Assembly: GCF_011516945.1 (NCBI RefSeq)
Contig: NZ_WOTH01000008.1
Span: forward strand, 51,937-115,936
Length of the DNA: 64,000 bases
Direction: 5' to 3'
DNA from: Acetobacter estunensis
Lineage (GTDB): Bacteria > Pseudomonadota > Alphaproteobacteria > Acetobacterales > Acetobacteraceae
Below, piece after piece: positions 48,957 through 58,477 of the stretch (positions within the stretch are counted from its first letter, which is position 1; every line of letters begins with the position of its first letter). The translations under genes were made by a program, and so were the position numbers. A model generated the notes under the pieces. It was not told the origin of the DNA. It was given only the letters and a program-made list of their open reading frames with translations, and ran no database searches.

Positions 48957-51464
48957 ATGAAAGCGTCTCGTGACGCAGAAAGGGATGGCGTGCGGATAAT
49001 GGCAGGGCAGTTGAGAGCATATAGAGTGATGACCGCACGAAAAATGATCTCCGATGAGACTGCATTTCCTGTCTTTTCCCGTTCCTTCGCCTCCTGCGTA
49101 GCTCTTCTTTCCTGCCTGCTTCTGGTCTTCACGCTATTTGCCGCACCGCTTCATGCTGCGGATGCCCCGTCCGATCATGATACGCTGATCGCATGCCCTT
49201 CCGATGTGGTCTCTGACAAGGCTCTCGATGATCTGGAGGTCTCCATACGCCATGTTTTCATGGCGCGGGTGGACATGCACGCGGGCAGTGGCACCGATAC
49301 GGTTTCGAGTCTGACACGTGAGGCATCGGCGGACGAAGCGGCGGCTCGGGCCATGGTGGCGCGGCTGGAACCATATGAAGCGATCTATAAGAGTTTTATC
49401 GAGGCCATCGGCAAGGAACCGGGCAAGGATGAACCGGCCGAGGCCGCTTCCGTTACGGCGCAACGCAAGCGCATTCTTCTCTCGCAGCAGGATCTGAAGG
49501 CACGGCTGGCGCGAGCACGGCTGTATGCGCTTGAGGCCCATCAGATCGTGCTGGTACTGAGCCAGCGCAACGACGCGGCCCAGCAGGCACGCCTGCTGGA
49601 GCATTTTCCATCGCCTCTTACGCCCGCGTTCTGGGGACAGGTGAGGGATGAGTTTCCTGACACGCGGGCGCGGCTAAGTGAACTGGGAGGCGAGGCGTCC
49701 GATGCTCTTGCGATCTCGACGAAAGGCTGGCGGCTGTTGGCACTGTTCGGCATCCTTGCCAGCGCAGGCATCGTGTTCGTCGCGCCATTTTTCCTGCAAC
49801 GCCAGATACGCCGACTGGCCGCGCGTCTTCAGCCATCCGCAGGCTATTTTCGGCAGATTCTGGCTACCGCGTTCTTTTCCGGCCTGTGCACGCTGTGCGC
49901 CGGTGGAGGGGCGTTGCTGATATGGGTCGGGCTGACCAACGGCGCGGACATGGATGGAACCCATCTTGAGCAGTTGGCGGAAATGGTGGGCAGCCAATGT
50001 CTTCTGGCGGGATTCATGCTGGGTGCCTCCTTGTCGGTGCTTGCGCCCGACAATCGGGACTGGCGGCTGGTGCCATTGGGCAACACAGCGGCTCGGGCGC
50101 TGAGGGCACATGCGCTGGGGTTTACTGTGCTGCTGCTGGTGCGCGGTGTGCTGCGCTATGTCGATCTCCAGAGCGGCATCGGGCAGACCACGGTGCAGAT
50201 CCCGGATGCCGCCTTCATGCTGGCCACGGCTTTTCTGCTGTATTCCGCTCCTCGGCAGATCGTGCTCCATCCTGCCTCGTCCGGTGCGGATGAAGGTTTG
50301 CGGCAGAGCCTTCTGGGGCGCGGCGCGCGCGTAGTGGCGTTCGGCCTTTCCCTGTTCGGGGTGGCGGCGCTGATTACGGGCTACATCCCCCTTGGCTATA
50401 TCGTGCTCTCATGGATCTGTTCCATGGCCGTTACGCTCATGGTGCTGGCGCTGTCCTATTTACTGGTCAGCAACATGGCCAGCGTGGAGTTCTCCAGCAG
50501 CGGTCGCATGGGACGGCACCTCGTCTCGCTCGGTCTGGCACCGCGTCTGGTGGATCAGGTCAGCGTCGTCACCAGCGGTCTGTTCGGGGTTTTTCTCGTC
50601 TTCGTGGCGCTAGCCGTGGCCCAGTCGGGCGGGGATTTCGACTTCGATGTGATCGTGGACAACATCGCGCATGTGGTGTCCGGGCAGAAGATCGGCAACG
50701 TCTCGCTGTCATTCGAAGTGCTGCTTGAATGCCTCGCCCTGCCGATCCTTGGACACTACATCATCCACACGGTGCGCAAGTGGCTCTCCCGGCGCTTCTT
50801 TCCCACCACCTCGCTCGATCTTGGGGCGCAAACCTCGATTCTGACGATCCTGACCTATGTGGCGTGGATATTGGTGATGCTCACCATGATGTCGGCTCTT
50901 GGGGTGACGGTCAGCAGCATGACATGGGTGGTCAGCGCTCTGTCGGTTGGTATCGGTTTCGGTCTGCAATCCATTGTGCAGAACTTTGTTTCGGGCCTGA
51001 TTCTGCTGGCGGAACGGCCTGTCACCATCGGTGACATGGTGGAGATTGGCGGCAAGGTGGGTGACATCCGACGCATCAGTGTTCGTTCCACCGATCTCGC
51101 GCTGTCGGATGGGTCCACGCTGATCGTGCCGAACTCCCAGTTCATCACCTCCGCCGTGCGGAACGCGACGTTCGGGCGGCCTGCGGGCAGCATGGCGTTT
51201 TCCATCAGTCTGCCGCTCGGCACCGATCTTTCGGTGGCGATCTCGGCCATTTCGGACGCGCTCTCGCATGTGAACGGACTGCTGAAAACACCGGCTCCCA
51301 CGGTGTCGCTCGGGGACATCAAATCGGACATGGTGTCGCTCGACATTGCCGGGAAAACAGCCTCCCCCCGTGATGTCAGCGCTGCCGCCAATCAGGCGCG
51401 TTTGGCTGTGTGGGAAGCCCTCCATGCAAAAGGGGTGGTCGCCACTCTCGACAACCCGGGATAA
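48957..51464 (+). CDS. large MscS-family mechanosensitive channel with N-terminal periplasmic domain
   Basis: The 835-residue product begins with a signal/anchor helix, then a periplasmic coiled region (about 75-245, the DUF3772 type), about eight or more transmembrane helices, and the MscS core (VGIGFGLQSIVQNFVSGLILLAERPVTIGDMVEI, then the beta domain with VPNSQFITSAVRN). Such large relatives (MscK/MscM-like) open on membrane tension and release solutes. The exact start is uncertain: ATG 49029 and ATG 49050 also give good signal segments. Confidence 0.88.
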   Translation: MKASRDAERDGVRIMAGQLRAYRVMTARKMISDETAFPVFSRSFASCVALLSCLLLVFTLFAAPLHAADAPSDHDTLIACPSDVVSDKALDDLEVSIRHVFMARVDMHAGSGTDTVSSLTREASADEAAARAMVARLEPYEAIYKSFIEAIGKEPGKDEPAEAASVTAQRKRILLSQQDLKARLARARLYALEAHQIVLVLSQRNDAAQQARLLEHFPSPLTPAFWGQVRDEFPDTRARLSELGGEASDALAISTKGWRLLALFGILASAGIVFVAPFFLQRQIRRLAARLQPSAGYFRQILATAFFSGLCTLCAGGGALLIWVGLTNGADMDGTHLEQLAEMVGSQCLLAGFMLGASLSVLAPDNRDWRLVPLGNTAARALRAHALGFTVLLLVRGVLRYVDLQSGIGQTTVQIPDAAFMLATAFLLYSAPRQIVLHPASSGADEGLRQSLLGRGARVVAFGLSLFGVAALITGYIPLGYIVLSWICSMAVTLMVLALSYLLVSNMASVEFSSSGRMGRHLVSLGLAPRLVDQVSVVTSGLFGVFLVFVALAVAQSGGDFDFDVIVDNIAHVVSGQKIGNVSLSFEVLLECLALPILGHYIIHTVRKWLSRRFFPTTSLDLGAQTSILTILTYVAWILVMLTMMSALGVTVSSMTWVVSALSVGIGFGLQSIVQNFVSGLILLAERPVTIGDMVEIGGKVGDIRRISVRSTDLALSDGSTLIVPNSQFITSAVRNATFGRPAGSMAFSISLPLGTDLSVAISAISDALSHVNGLLKTPAPTVSLGDIKSDMVSLDIAGKTASPRDVSAAANQARLAVWEALHAKGVVATLDNPG

Positions 51465-51511
51465 GGTGCGCCCCATTATCGGCCTTCCGGGTCGGCAGTC
51501 AGGGGTAGGAC

Positions 51512-52336
51512 ATGAGTAACGCCGCCGGAGAAACCCGGAGAATGCAGCAGGAAAGCCGGGCCTCCGTGGCGGTGTTGACGGGAGGTTCCGGGGGAATCGG
51601 CCGGATCATCGCCTCCCGTCTTCTTGGCGCGGGCTATGAAGTGATTGTGCTGGGACGGCGTCCTCCGCGGCCCGCAGCGGCGGGATTGCGACATATCGCC
51701 TGCGATCTGACAGATCCGGCGTCCGTGGAAGCTGCGGTTCGGGACGTAAGTGCGTTCACGTCCACAGTGGATGTGCTGATTCACTGTGCTGGCGCCATTT
51801 CCCCCTGCGCCGTGTCGGAACTGGATGCCGCGCTGCTGGAATCGCAGGTGGCCGTCAACCTGACGGCCCCCATTCTGCTGACATCGCGTCTTCTGCCCGT
51901 CATGCGGACAGGCGGCAGGATCGTCTTCGTCAATTCGCTTGCGGCCGTCTTTCCTTTGCCGGGAAGCTCCGTTTATGCTGCGACGAAGGCGGGTCTGCGC
52001 AATTTTGCTCTGGCGCTGGCTGTGGAGATGAAACCTCGGCGGATTACTGTGTCGTCCGTGTTTCCCGGCGCTGTGAATACGGGAATGTTGCGCAACGAGA
52101 TGGACCATGGCGGCTCGGTGCTCAATTTTGTCAGCGCGCCTGCCGATCCCCAGCAAATTGCCGATCTGGTCATGAAAGCTGCGGCCCGACCGGGACAGGA
52201 ATGGTTTACCCCGGTGTGCGACGGTGTGTTTGGCCGCCTGTGCATGATGTTTCCACCGTTGCAGCGGCTTTTCCTGCCGTTGCTCACATATCTGGGGCGT
52301 CGGGGAATGAAGCGGTTTCGCAGAACCTCCTCCTGA
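51512..52336 (+). CDS. short-chain dehydrogenase/reductase
   Basis: The 274-residue Rossmann protein has the cofactor motif TGGSGGIGR (near 23-31), HCAGAISP as the NNAG-equivalent, catalytic Ser in VNSLAAVFPLPGS, and the Y-x3-K pair in SVYAATKAGL. The extra C-terminal 40 residues (LFLPLLTYLGRRGMKRFRR) are basic and hydrophobic and may associate with the membrane. The substrate is unknown. It starts 47 bp after the channel gene and precedes the M16 peptidase, all on one strand. Confidence 0.88.
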   Translation: MSNAAGETRRMQQESRASVAVLTGGSGGIGRIIASRLLGAGYEVIVLGRRPPRPAAAGLRHIACDLTDPASVEAAVRDVSAFTSTVDVLIHCAGAISPCAVSELDAALLESQVAVNLTAPILLTSRLLPVMRTGGRIVFVNSLAAVFPLPGSSVYAATKAGLRNFALALAVEMKPRRITVSSVFPGAVNTGMLRNEMDHGGSVLNFVSAPADPQQIADLVMKAAARPGQEWFTPVCDGVFGRLCMMFPPLQRLFLPLLTYLGRRGMKRFRRTSS

Positions 52337-52419
52337 CTGCCGTGACGTGAACGCCCCGTGACAGAATGTGATCGGGTCGGCATGATCCGGCCCTCTTGTG
52401 GTAACGGACTGCCGAACTG

Positions 52420-55140
52420 ATGACGCTGGTTGATTTTTCAAGGATGACGCGCCCACTTCTTTGCGCTGCCCTAATGGCGGGCACAACGCTGGGAACGGCC
52501 ATGGTGGCTCCTTCCCCGGCTCTCGCGGACATCGTGTCCGTGGACATGCAGACAGCGGCACCCGTTACCCGCGAGACCCTTTCCAATGGCCTGCGTGTCG
52601 TGATCGTGCAGGATCGTCTGGCGCCGGTCGTAACCACGGAACTGAACTATCTTGTCGGTTCATCGGAGGCACCGGCTGGTTTTCCCGGAACCGCTCACGC
52701 GCTGGAACATATGATGTTCCGGGGCAGTGATGGACTGGACAAGGACCAGCTTGCGGTGCTCGGCGCGCGTCTTGGTGGCAGTTATAACGCCGATACGATC
52801 GAAGACGTGACGCAGTATTTCTACACCGCGCCGGCCGAGGATCTAGGCGTTCTGCTGCGTATCGAGGCGCTGCGGATGAAGGGGCTGACGCTTTCTGAGG
52901 CCGACTGGGACAAGGAACGCGGCGCAATCGAGCAGGAAGTCTCCCGCGATCTCTCCAGTCCGGCCTACCGCTATATCTCGCAGCTTCAGTCTATCCTGTT
53001 CAAAGGCACGCCCTATGAGCATGACGCCCTGGGCACGCGCCCCTCATTCGACCGAACGACGGCAGCTCTTCTGCGCAGCTTCTACGAGAAATGGTATGCG
53101 CCCAATAATGCGATCCTTGTGATCGCGGGAGATGTGGACCCGCAGGCCACCCTCGCGCAGATACGCGATATTTTCGGTGCCATTCCCTCACGTCCGCTCC
53201 CTGCGCGCACGCCCGTCAAGCCAGCGCCTGCTCCCGCGCAGACGTTGTCTTTCCCAACAGATTATTCGGTGGGCTTCGCCACCATCGCTTTTCCGATGCC
53301 CGGTCTGAGCGCGGAAGATTTCGCCACGGCCGATATTCTCTCCGATGTGCTGGCCAGCCAGCGTGGGGCACTGTTTCAGCTCGTTCCCGCCGGGAAGGCG
53401 CTGTACGCAGGCTTCGAGTTCGCACCCAAAAAACAGGCAGGTTTCGGGATCGCGCTGGCGGCTTTTCCAAAAGGTGGCGATTCGAAGAAAGTGCTGGCGG
53501 ATGTGAGCAGCGTGCTGGCGTCCATTCGCGAGAAGGGAGTGCCCGCAGAACTGGTCGAGGCGGCCAAGACCAAGGAAGTCGCGCAGCTTGAGTTCTCGGC
53601 CAACTCGGTCAGTGGGCTGGCGGAAATCTGGTCGCAGGCGCTGGCCTTCAAGAATCTCTCGTCTCCCGATGACATGATCGCGGCGTACCGCGCTGTGACA
53701 CCGGAGGGGGTGAACCGTCTGGCCGCACAGTTGCTGGACCCGAGCCGCGCCGTGACGGCCGTGCTGACGCCTGAGAGTTCCGGCAAGCCGGTCTCGGGTT
53801 CAGGGTTCGGTGGTGCGGAGTCGTTCACCGAAGTTCCCGAAAAGCCAGTGAAACTGCCGGACTGGGCGGAAAGCGCGCTGGCGCAGTTGAACGTGCCGCC
53901 CCCCGCACCCAAACCCGATGTGGATGTGCTGCCCAACGGTCTGACGCTTATCGTTCATCCGTCGCATGTCAGTCACACCGTGGAAGTGGCCGGTTTCGTC
54001 CGTCACAACGCCGATCTTCAGGAGCCCAAGGGCAAGGAAGGCGTGGAAGACGTGACGGAAGAGCTGTTTTCCTACGGCACGCAGGATCATGACCGTCTGG
54101 CCTTCCGCAAGGCGCTCGATGAAGTGCCGGCCTGGGCCAGCGCTGGATCGGGTTTCTCCCTGCGTGCGCCGTCCGCTAAGTTCGAGCCGGCGATGAACCT
54201 GCTTGCCGAGAACGAACTGCGTCCGGCTTTCCCGCAGCAGGATTTCACCATCGTGCGCCAACAGATCGCACAGGCGCAGGCGGGACAGCTTGTCGCTCCC
54301 GGTTATCTGTTCGGACGCGCCATCGAAGTGGCTCTTTCACCCAAGGGCGACCCGACGCTGCGTGAGACGACGCCGCAATCCGTCATGGGAGTCACACTCA
54401 ATGACGTGAAACAGTATTATGCCGCTGTCTGGCGCCCGGACATGACCACCATTGTCGTGACGGGTGACGTGACACCGGCACAGGCTCGCAGTGTCGTGGA
54501 AAAGACATTCGGTGGCTGGAAGGCGGTCGGGCCGAAGCCTGTTGTGGATCTTCCCACGCGGCCTGACAGCAAGGCCTCACGAGCGCATGTGCCGGATCAC
54601 AGTAGCTTGCAGGATACGGTCACGTTGCCTGAGAGCATCGGCCTGACGGCCGCGAACCCGGATCATTTCCTGCTGACGGTGGGTAATGAAGTGCTGGGAG
54701 GTGGATTTTCCTCGCGGCTTTACCGCGATCTGCGGGTGAAGACCGGCTACGTCTACAATGTCAGCAGCAGCTTTGACTGGAGCCGCACACGAGGCGCGTA
54801 TTCCATCTCCTTTGGCGCGGACCCCGATAAGGTGGGCAAGGCGCGGGAGGCCGCACAGCGCGATCTCCGTGCCATGCAGGATACCCCGATCTCGGACAAC
54901 GAACTGCTGATTGCCAAATCCGCCCTGTTGCGGGGGCTGCCGCTTGGCCGTGCCAGTCTGGGTGCCATCGCGGGGGAATATCTGCACCTGATGGAATTGG
55001 GCCTGCCGTTGGATACGCCTGACATTGCGGCGAAGGCGTATCATGATGCGACGGCGGAGGGTGTGCGCAATGCATTCCGCAAATGGGTGCGGACGAACGA
55101 TCTGGCGGAAATCGTGAAGGGGCCAGCCCCGAAGTGGTGA
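52420..55140 (+). CDS. M16-family zinc peptidase, tandem-domain, exported
   Basis: The 906-residue pitrilysin/insulinase-type protein has a signal peptide (cleavage after ALA near 36), the inverted zinc motif HxxEH at 93-97 (HALEH), and the third ligand E173 (ERGAIEQEV), 76 residues later as in pitrilysin. A second M16-like half (from about 495, LPNGLTLIVHPSHVSH) lacks the zinc motif, as expected for the inactive half of the clamshell. It is probably periplasmic and degrades peptides. A hairpin follows. Confidence 0.9.
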   Translation: MTLVDFSRMTRPLLCAALMAGTTLGTAMVAPSPALADIVSVDMQTAAPVTRETLSNGLRVVIVQDRLAPVVTTELNYLVGSSEAPAGFPGTAHALEHMMFRGSDGLDKDQLAVLGARLGGSYNADTIEDVTQYFYTAPAEDLGVLLRIEALRMKGLTLSEADWDKERGAIEQEVSRDLSSPAYRYISQLQSILFKGTPYEHDALGTRPSFDRTTAALLRSFYEKWYAPNNAILVIAGDVDPQATLAQIRDIFGAIPSRPLPARTPVKPAPAPAQTLSFPTDYSVGFATIAFPMPGLSAEDFATADILSDVLASQRGALFQLVPAGKALYAGFEFAPKKQAGFGIALAAFPKGGDSKKVLADVSSVLASIREKGVPAELVEAAKTKEVAQLEFSANSVSGLAEIWSQALAFKNLSSPDDMIAAYRAVTPEGVNRLAAQLLDPSRAVTAVLTPESSGKPVSGSGFGGAESFTEVPEKPVKLPDWAESALAQLNVPPPAPKPDVDVLPNGLTLIVHPSHVSHTVEVAGFVRHNADLQEPKGKEGVEDVTEELFSYGTQDHDRLAFRKALDEVPAWASAGSGFSLRAPSAKFEPAMNLLAENELRPAFPQQDFTIVRQQIAQAQAGQLVAPGYLFGRAIEVALSPKGDPTLRETTPQSVMGVTLNDVKQYYAAVWRPDMTTIVVTGDVTPAQARSVVEKTFGGWKAVGPKPVVDLPTRPDSKASRAHVPDHSSLQDTVTLPESIGLTAANPDHFLLTVGNEVLGGGFSSRLYRDLRVKTGYVYNVSSSFDWSRTRGAYSISFGADPDKVGKAREAAQRDLRAMQDTPISDNELLIAKSALLRGLPLGRASLGAIAGEYLHLMELGLPLDTPDIAAKAYHDATAEGVRNAFRKWVRTNDLAEIVKGPAPKW

Positions 55141-55146
55141 GGAGTG

Positions 55147-55182
55147 GAGAACGGGACTGCTGGCAGGCACAGTCCCGTTCTC
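55147..55182. terminator. bidirectional terminator between the M16 gene and the ABC ATPase gene
   Basis: A perfect 13-bp stem (55147-55159 with 55170-55182) with a 10-base loop. It starts 7 bp after the M16 stop and touches the stop codon of the convergent ABC gene. Confidence 0.75.
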
Positions 55183-56536
55183 AGTCCGTTTCATCGCGGC
55201 TCAGAACGAGTTGGTCCATTCCTTCGTCATAATCGAACAACTCGGCGTAACGGGCCCACATGATGAGCGTCTGGAGTGTCTGCCGGGCGTAAGCCGATGA
55301 CATGCACTCTTCGAGTTCTTCACGGAACTTCTCGGCGCTGGCGGCGTGGTTGGGGCGTTCGTCCAGTACGGCGCAGATGGATTTCACCAACGGGATTTCA
55401 TTGAGCAGCGCGTGACGCAGGATGATCTTGCGTTCATCGAATTCGCTGGTGGCAAAGCGATGGCCTTCCTGTGTAAGCAGGATGTCCCCATCTTCCGGCT
55501 CGGCCAGTTCCAGAAGCTCCAAGGCTTCCACCAGCGGGAAAAGATCATCCAGCGCAAGCTGCGCCCGGGCGGCCAGCAGGGGCAGGTCGGCGCGTCCTTC
55601 GAGCGGGTCCGCCGCCAAAGCCTTGATCAGACCGATCATACTGCCGACCGTGACGGGTGTGATGGGGGTATGCTGGGGTGTCGGTGGAAGGGCCGTGCGT
55701 TCCTCTGGCAGCATCGCCTCCGAAATGACGGCCGCGCGGCGTGTCATCAGGGCATAGATACGGTCCACCAGTTCCACGAAAGCCGGATCGTCGCGGTTGC
55801 GCGGATGTTCCAGCATCACCGCGATCTCATGCTCCACATGTCCCGGATTGGCGGAGAAGACGAGGATGCGGTCACACATCAGGACCGCTTCCTCGATATT
55901 ATGCGTGACCATGAGGATGGATTTTACGGGCAGCTTGCCCTCGCACCACAGTTCGACCAGATCGGTGCGGAGGTTCTCGCCACTCAGCACGTCCAGTGAC
56001 GAAAACGGCTCGTCCATCAGTAACAGTTCCGGATGCACCGCCCGCGCCCGCGCGATACCCGCGCGCTGGGCCAGACCTCCGCCGAGTTCGTGCGGACGCG
56101 CATTCTCATGTCCCCCCAGACCGATCAGGTCCATTGCTTCTTCCGTTCGGGCCTTGCGCTGCTGGCGGTTCAGTTCAGTGGCTTCAAGCACCAGCTCGAC
56201 GTTGTCTTCCACATTGAGCCAGGGAAACAACGCCGGAGTCTGGAAAACCATCGCTATACCCGGAACGGGGCCGCTCATGGGTGTTCCATGCCACAACACG
56301 CTGCCATCTTCGGGCTGCAACAGACCGGACATGATGCGAAGAAGCATGGATTTGCCGGAGCCGGACCGTCCGAGCAGTCCCACTATTTCCCCGGATGCGA
56401 CATCGAGCGAGATATCGTCCAGCACTTTTACAGAGGAGCCGTCGCGGGCGCCGTTTTCGTGAGGATAGCTCTGGCTTATGCCCCGCAAGGACAGCAGGAT
56501 GTCACTGCGGGGCGGAGGAGGAGAGGCGTCGGTCAT
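55181..56536 (-). CDS. nitrate/sulfonate/taurine-type ABC ATPase with AAA-associated C-terminal domain
   Basis: The 451-residue product is an ABC ATPase followed by a winged-helix-like AAA-associated domain (about 290-445). Walker A is GRSGSGKS, Walker B is LLLMDEPFSSLD, and the H-loop is VTHNIEEA. The signature reads HELGGGLAQR, where LSGG is expected, so the signature Ser is a Gly. The usual partner permease and binding-protein genes are not on either side, so this is an orphan ATPase. The start MTDASPPPP (56536) is preferred over an ATG seven codons earlier. Confidence 0.87.
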   Translation of the reverse strand: MTDASPPPPRSDILLSLRGISQSYPHENGARDGSSVKVLDDISLDVASGEIVGLLGRSGSGKSMLLRIMSGLLQPEDGSVLWHGTPMSGPVPGIAMVFQTPALFPWLNVEDNVELVLEATELNRQQRKARTEEAMDLIGLGGHENARPHELGGGLAQRAGIARARAVHPELLLMDEPFSSLDVLSGENLRTDLVELWCEGKLPVKSILMVTHNIEEAVLMCDRILVFSANPGHVEHEIAVMLEHPRNRDDPAFVELVDRIYALMTRRAAVISEAMLPEERTALPPTPQHTPITPVTVGSMIGLIKALAADPLEGRADLPLLAARAQLALDDLFPLVEALELLELAEPEDGDILLTQEGHRFATSEFDERKIILRHALLNEIPLVKSICAVLDERPNHAASAEKFREELEECMSSAYARQTLQTLIMWARYAELFDYDEGMDQLVLSRDETD

Positions 56537-56761
56537 GGAGGATCCTGTGCCATGCAAATATCAGGGCGCGCAGTCGCGTCGTGCGATGGCACTGGCCGTA
56601 AAATTATCCTCTCACGCGGATAGGCGGAACCCCGGATCGGTGACGATCATGAGCGTGCCCCTTGATGGGGCCACGATGGGCGGCCTAAGAGCGGGCAGGC
56701 GGGCGGAGTGGGTTCCGCTGTCTTCCTGTAGTTCAAGTCGAAGGATGGGCCGTTTCCTGTC

Positions 56762-58426
56762 ATGATCCGAGTCACTGAAATCCTCCTGCCTCTGGATCAT
56801 GAACCGGACGCTCTTGTGTCAGCCGTCGCTCAGCGGCTCGCTATGGCTCCGCAGGATGTCTTGGCCGTGCATGTGGCCCGTCGCGGTTACGACGCCCGAC
56901 ACAGGGGCAACATTCGCCTCGTCTATACGCTCGATTGCGAACTGCGTGATGAAGCGGCGATTGTGGAAAAGTTTCGCGACGATCCGCGCGTGCGTCTGAC
57001 GCCGGACACGCAGTACCGCTTTCCCGATATAGATGTGCCAGCACTGACCGGACAAGTAGGGTTTGTCCGTCCGGTCATCATCGGAGCGGGGCCATGCGGA
57101 TTGATGGCGGCTCTGATTCTTGCACAGATGGGACTGCGTCCTCTGGTGCTCGAACGTGGGAAGCCGGTGCGCGAGCGAACGGTCGATACGTTCGCGCTCT
57201 GGCGCAAATCCGTGTTCACGCCCGAGAGCAATGTGCAGTTCGGGGAAGGTGGAGCCGGAACCTTTTCGGACGGCAAGCTGCACAGTCAGGTGAAAGATCC
57301 GCGTCATCTGGGCTTCAAGGTTCTGCGTGAATTTGTCCGCGCCGGTGCGCCGGAAGAGATTCTCTATCTCTCGAAACCCCATATCGGCACGTTTCGCCTT
57401 GTCTCCATGGTTGAGCATATGCGCCGTGAAATCGAGGAAGCAGGCGGAGAATACCGTTTCAGCACGCGCGTGGACGAACTGGTGCTGGATCAGGATCGGC
57501 ATGTGCGTGGCGTGCGGTTGGCGTCGGGTGAAGAGATCGCGACTTCGCATGTCATTCTTGCGGTGGGCCACAGTGCGCGCGACACGTTCACCTCGCTCCA
57601 TAAGCAGGGTGTGGAAATGGTGACCAAGCCGTTTTCCATCGGCGTTCGCATCGAGCATCCGCAGTCACTGATCGACGCGGATCGCTTCGGATCACAGGCC
57701 GGTGCAAAAGAACTGGGAGCAGCGGATTACAAGCTTGTGCATCACGCCAGTAATAGTCGCGGCGTGTATTCCTTCTGCATGTGTCCCGGCGGCACGGTTG
57801 TTGCGGCCACGTCCGAGGCAAGGCAGGTGGTGACGAACGGCATGAGCCAGTATTCACGTGCGGAGCGGAACGCCAATTCCGGGATCGTGGTTGAGCTACG
57901 GCCCGGAGAGGACTACCCGGACGACCCGCTGGCGGGCATCGCCTTCCAGCGTCACTGGGAGCGGCAGGCGTTTCTTGCGGGTGAAGGAGAGTACCGCGCG
58001 CCTGCTCAGCGTGTGGCAGATTTCCTCGAAAACAGGCCTTCCTCTCACCTTGGCGGTGTCGAACCATCCTACAAGCCTGGTGTGACGCCCACCAGTTTGG
58101 ACGGTTGCCTGCCGGACTTCGTTCTGCACGCCATGCGCGAAGCGCTCCCGGCTTTCGCGAGCAAGCTTTCGGCCTTTGCGCTGGGGGACGCCGTTCTTAC
58201 AGGCGTGGAGACGCGCACATCCTCGCCCCTGCGTATCGCCCGTCAACAGAATGGGGAAAGCCCGAACACTCGCGGTCTTTTTCCCGCAGGTGAGGGTGCA
58301 GGCTACGCGGGTGGTATTCTGTCTGCGGCCATCGACGGCATCCGTGTGGCAGAGGCGGTTGGGCTCTCCCTTGCCGGACGGGAAGCGACGGGGCTGCTAC
58401 GTCAGTCCGGCAGTGCAGGCTACTGA
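56762..58426 (+). CDS. FAD-dependent dehydrogenase, COG2509 type
   Basis: This 554-residue protein has an N-terminal ~100-residue cap (RVTEILLPLDHEPDAL), then the FAD dinucleotide fold IIGAGPCGLMAALILAQMG (about 106-124), the VQFGEGGAGTFSDGKL block and the C-terminal GLFPAGEGAGYAGGILSAAIDGIRVAEAV. These proteins are conserved but biochemically unassigned. It is read divergently from the ABC ATPase with 225 bp between and is followed after 51 bp by a glycosyltransferase-like gene. Confidence 0.88.
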   Translation: MIRVTEILLPLDHEPDALVSAVAQRLAMAPQDVLAVHVARRGYDARHRGNIRLVYTLDCELRDEAAIVEKFRDDPRVRLTPDTQYRFPDIDVPALTGQVGFVRPVIIGAGPCGLMAALILAQMGLRPLVLERGKPVRERTVDTFALWRKSVFTPESNVQFGEGGAGTFSDGKLHSQVKDPRHLGFKVLREFVRAGAPEEILYLSKPHIGTFRLVSMVEHMRREIEEAGGEYRFSTRVDELVLDQDRHVRGVRLASGEEIATSHVILAVGHSARDTFTSLHKQGVEMVTKPFSIGVRIEHPQSLIDADRFGSQAGAKELGAADYKLVHHASNSRGVYSFCMCPGGTVVAATSEARQVVTNGMSQYSRAERNANSGIVVELRPGEDYPDDPLAGIAFQRHWERQAFLAGEGEYRAPAQRVADFLENRPSSHLGGVEPSYKPGVTPTSLDGCLPDFVLHAMREALPAFASKLSAFALGDAVLTGVETRTSSPLRIARQQNGESPNTRGLFPAGEGAGYAGGILSAAIDGIRVAEAVGLSLAGREATGLLRQSGSAGY

Positions 58427-58477
58427 TCTACAGACAGGGTTTGCTCTGACAGCCGCAAGAGGGCAGGCTGTGTCATT

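Noticed and set aside
56558..56761. short open frames between the ABC ATPase and the FAD dehydrogenase as remains of the missing permease
   Set aside because: The translated pieces show no membrane helix or permease motif, so no relic can be claimed.
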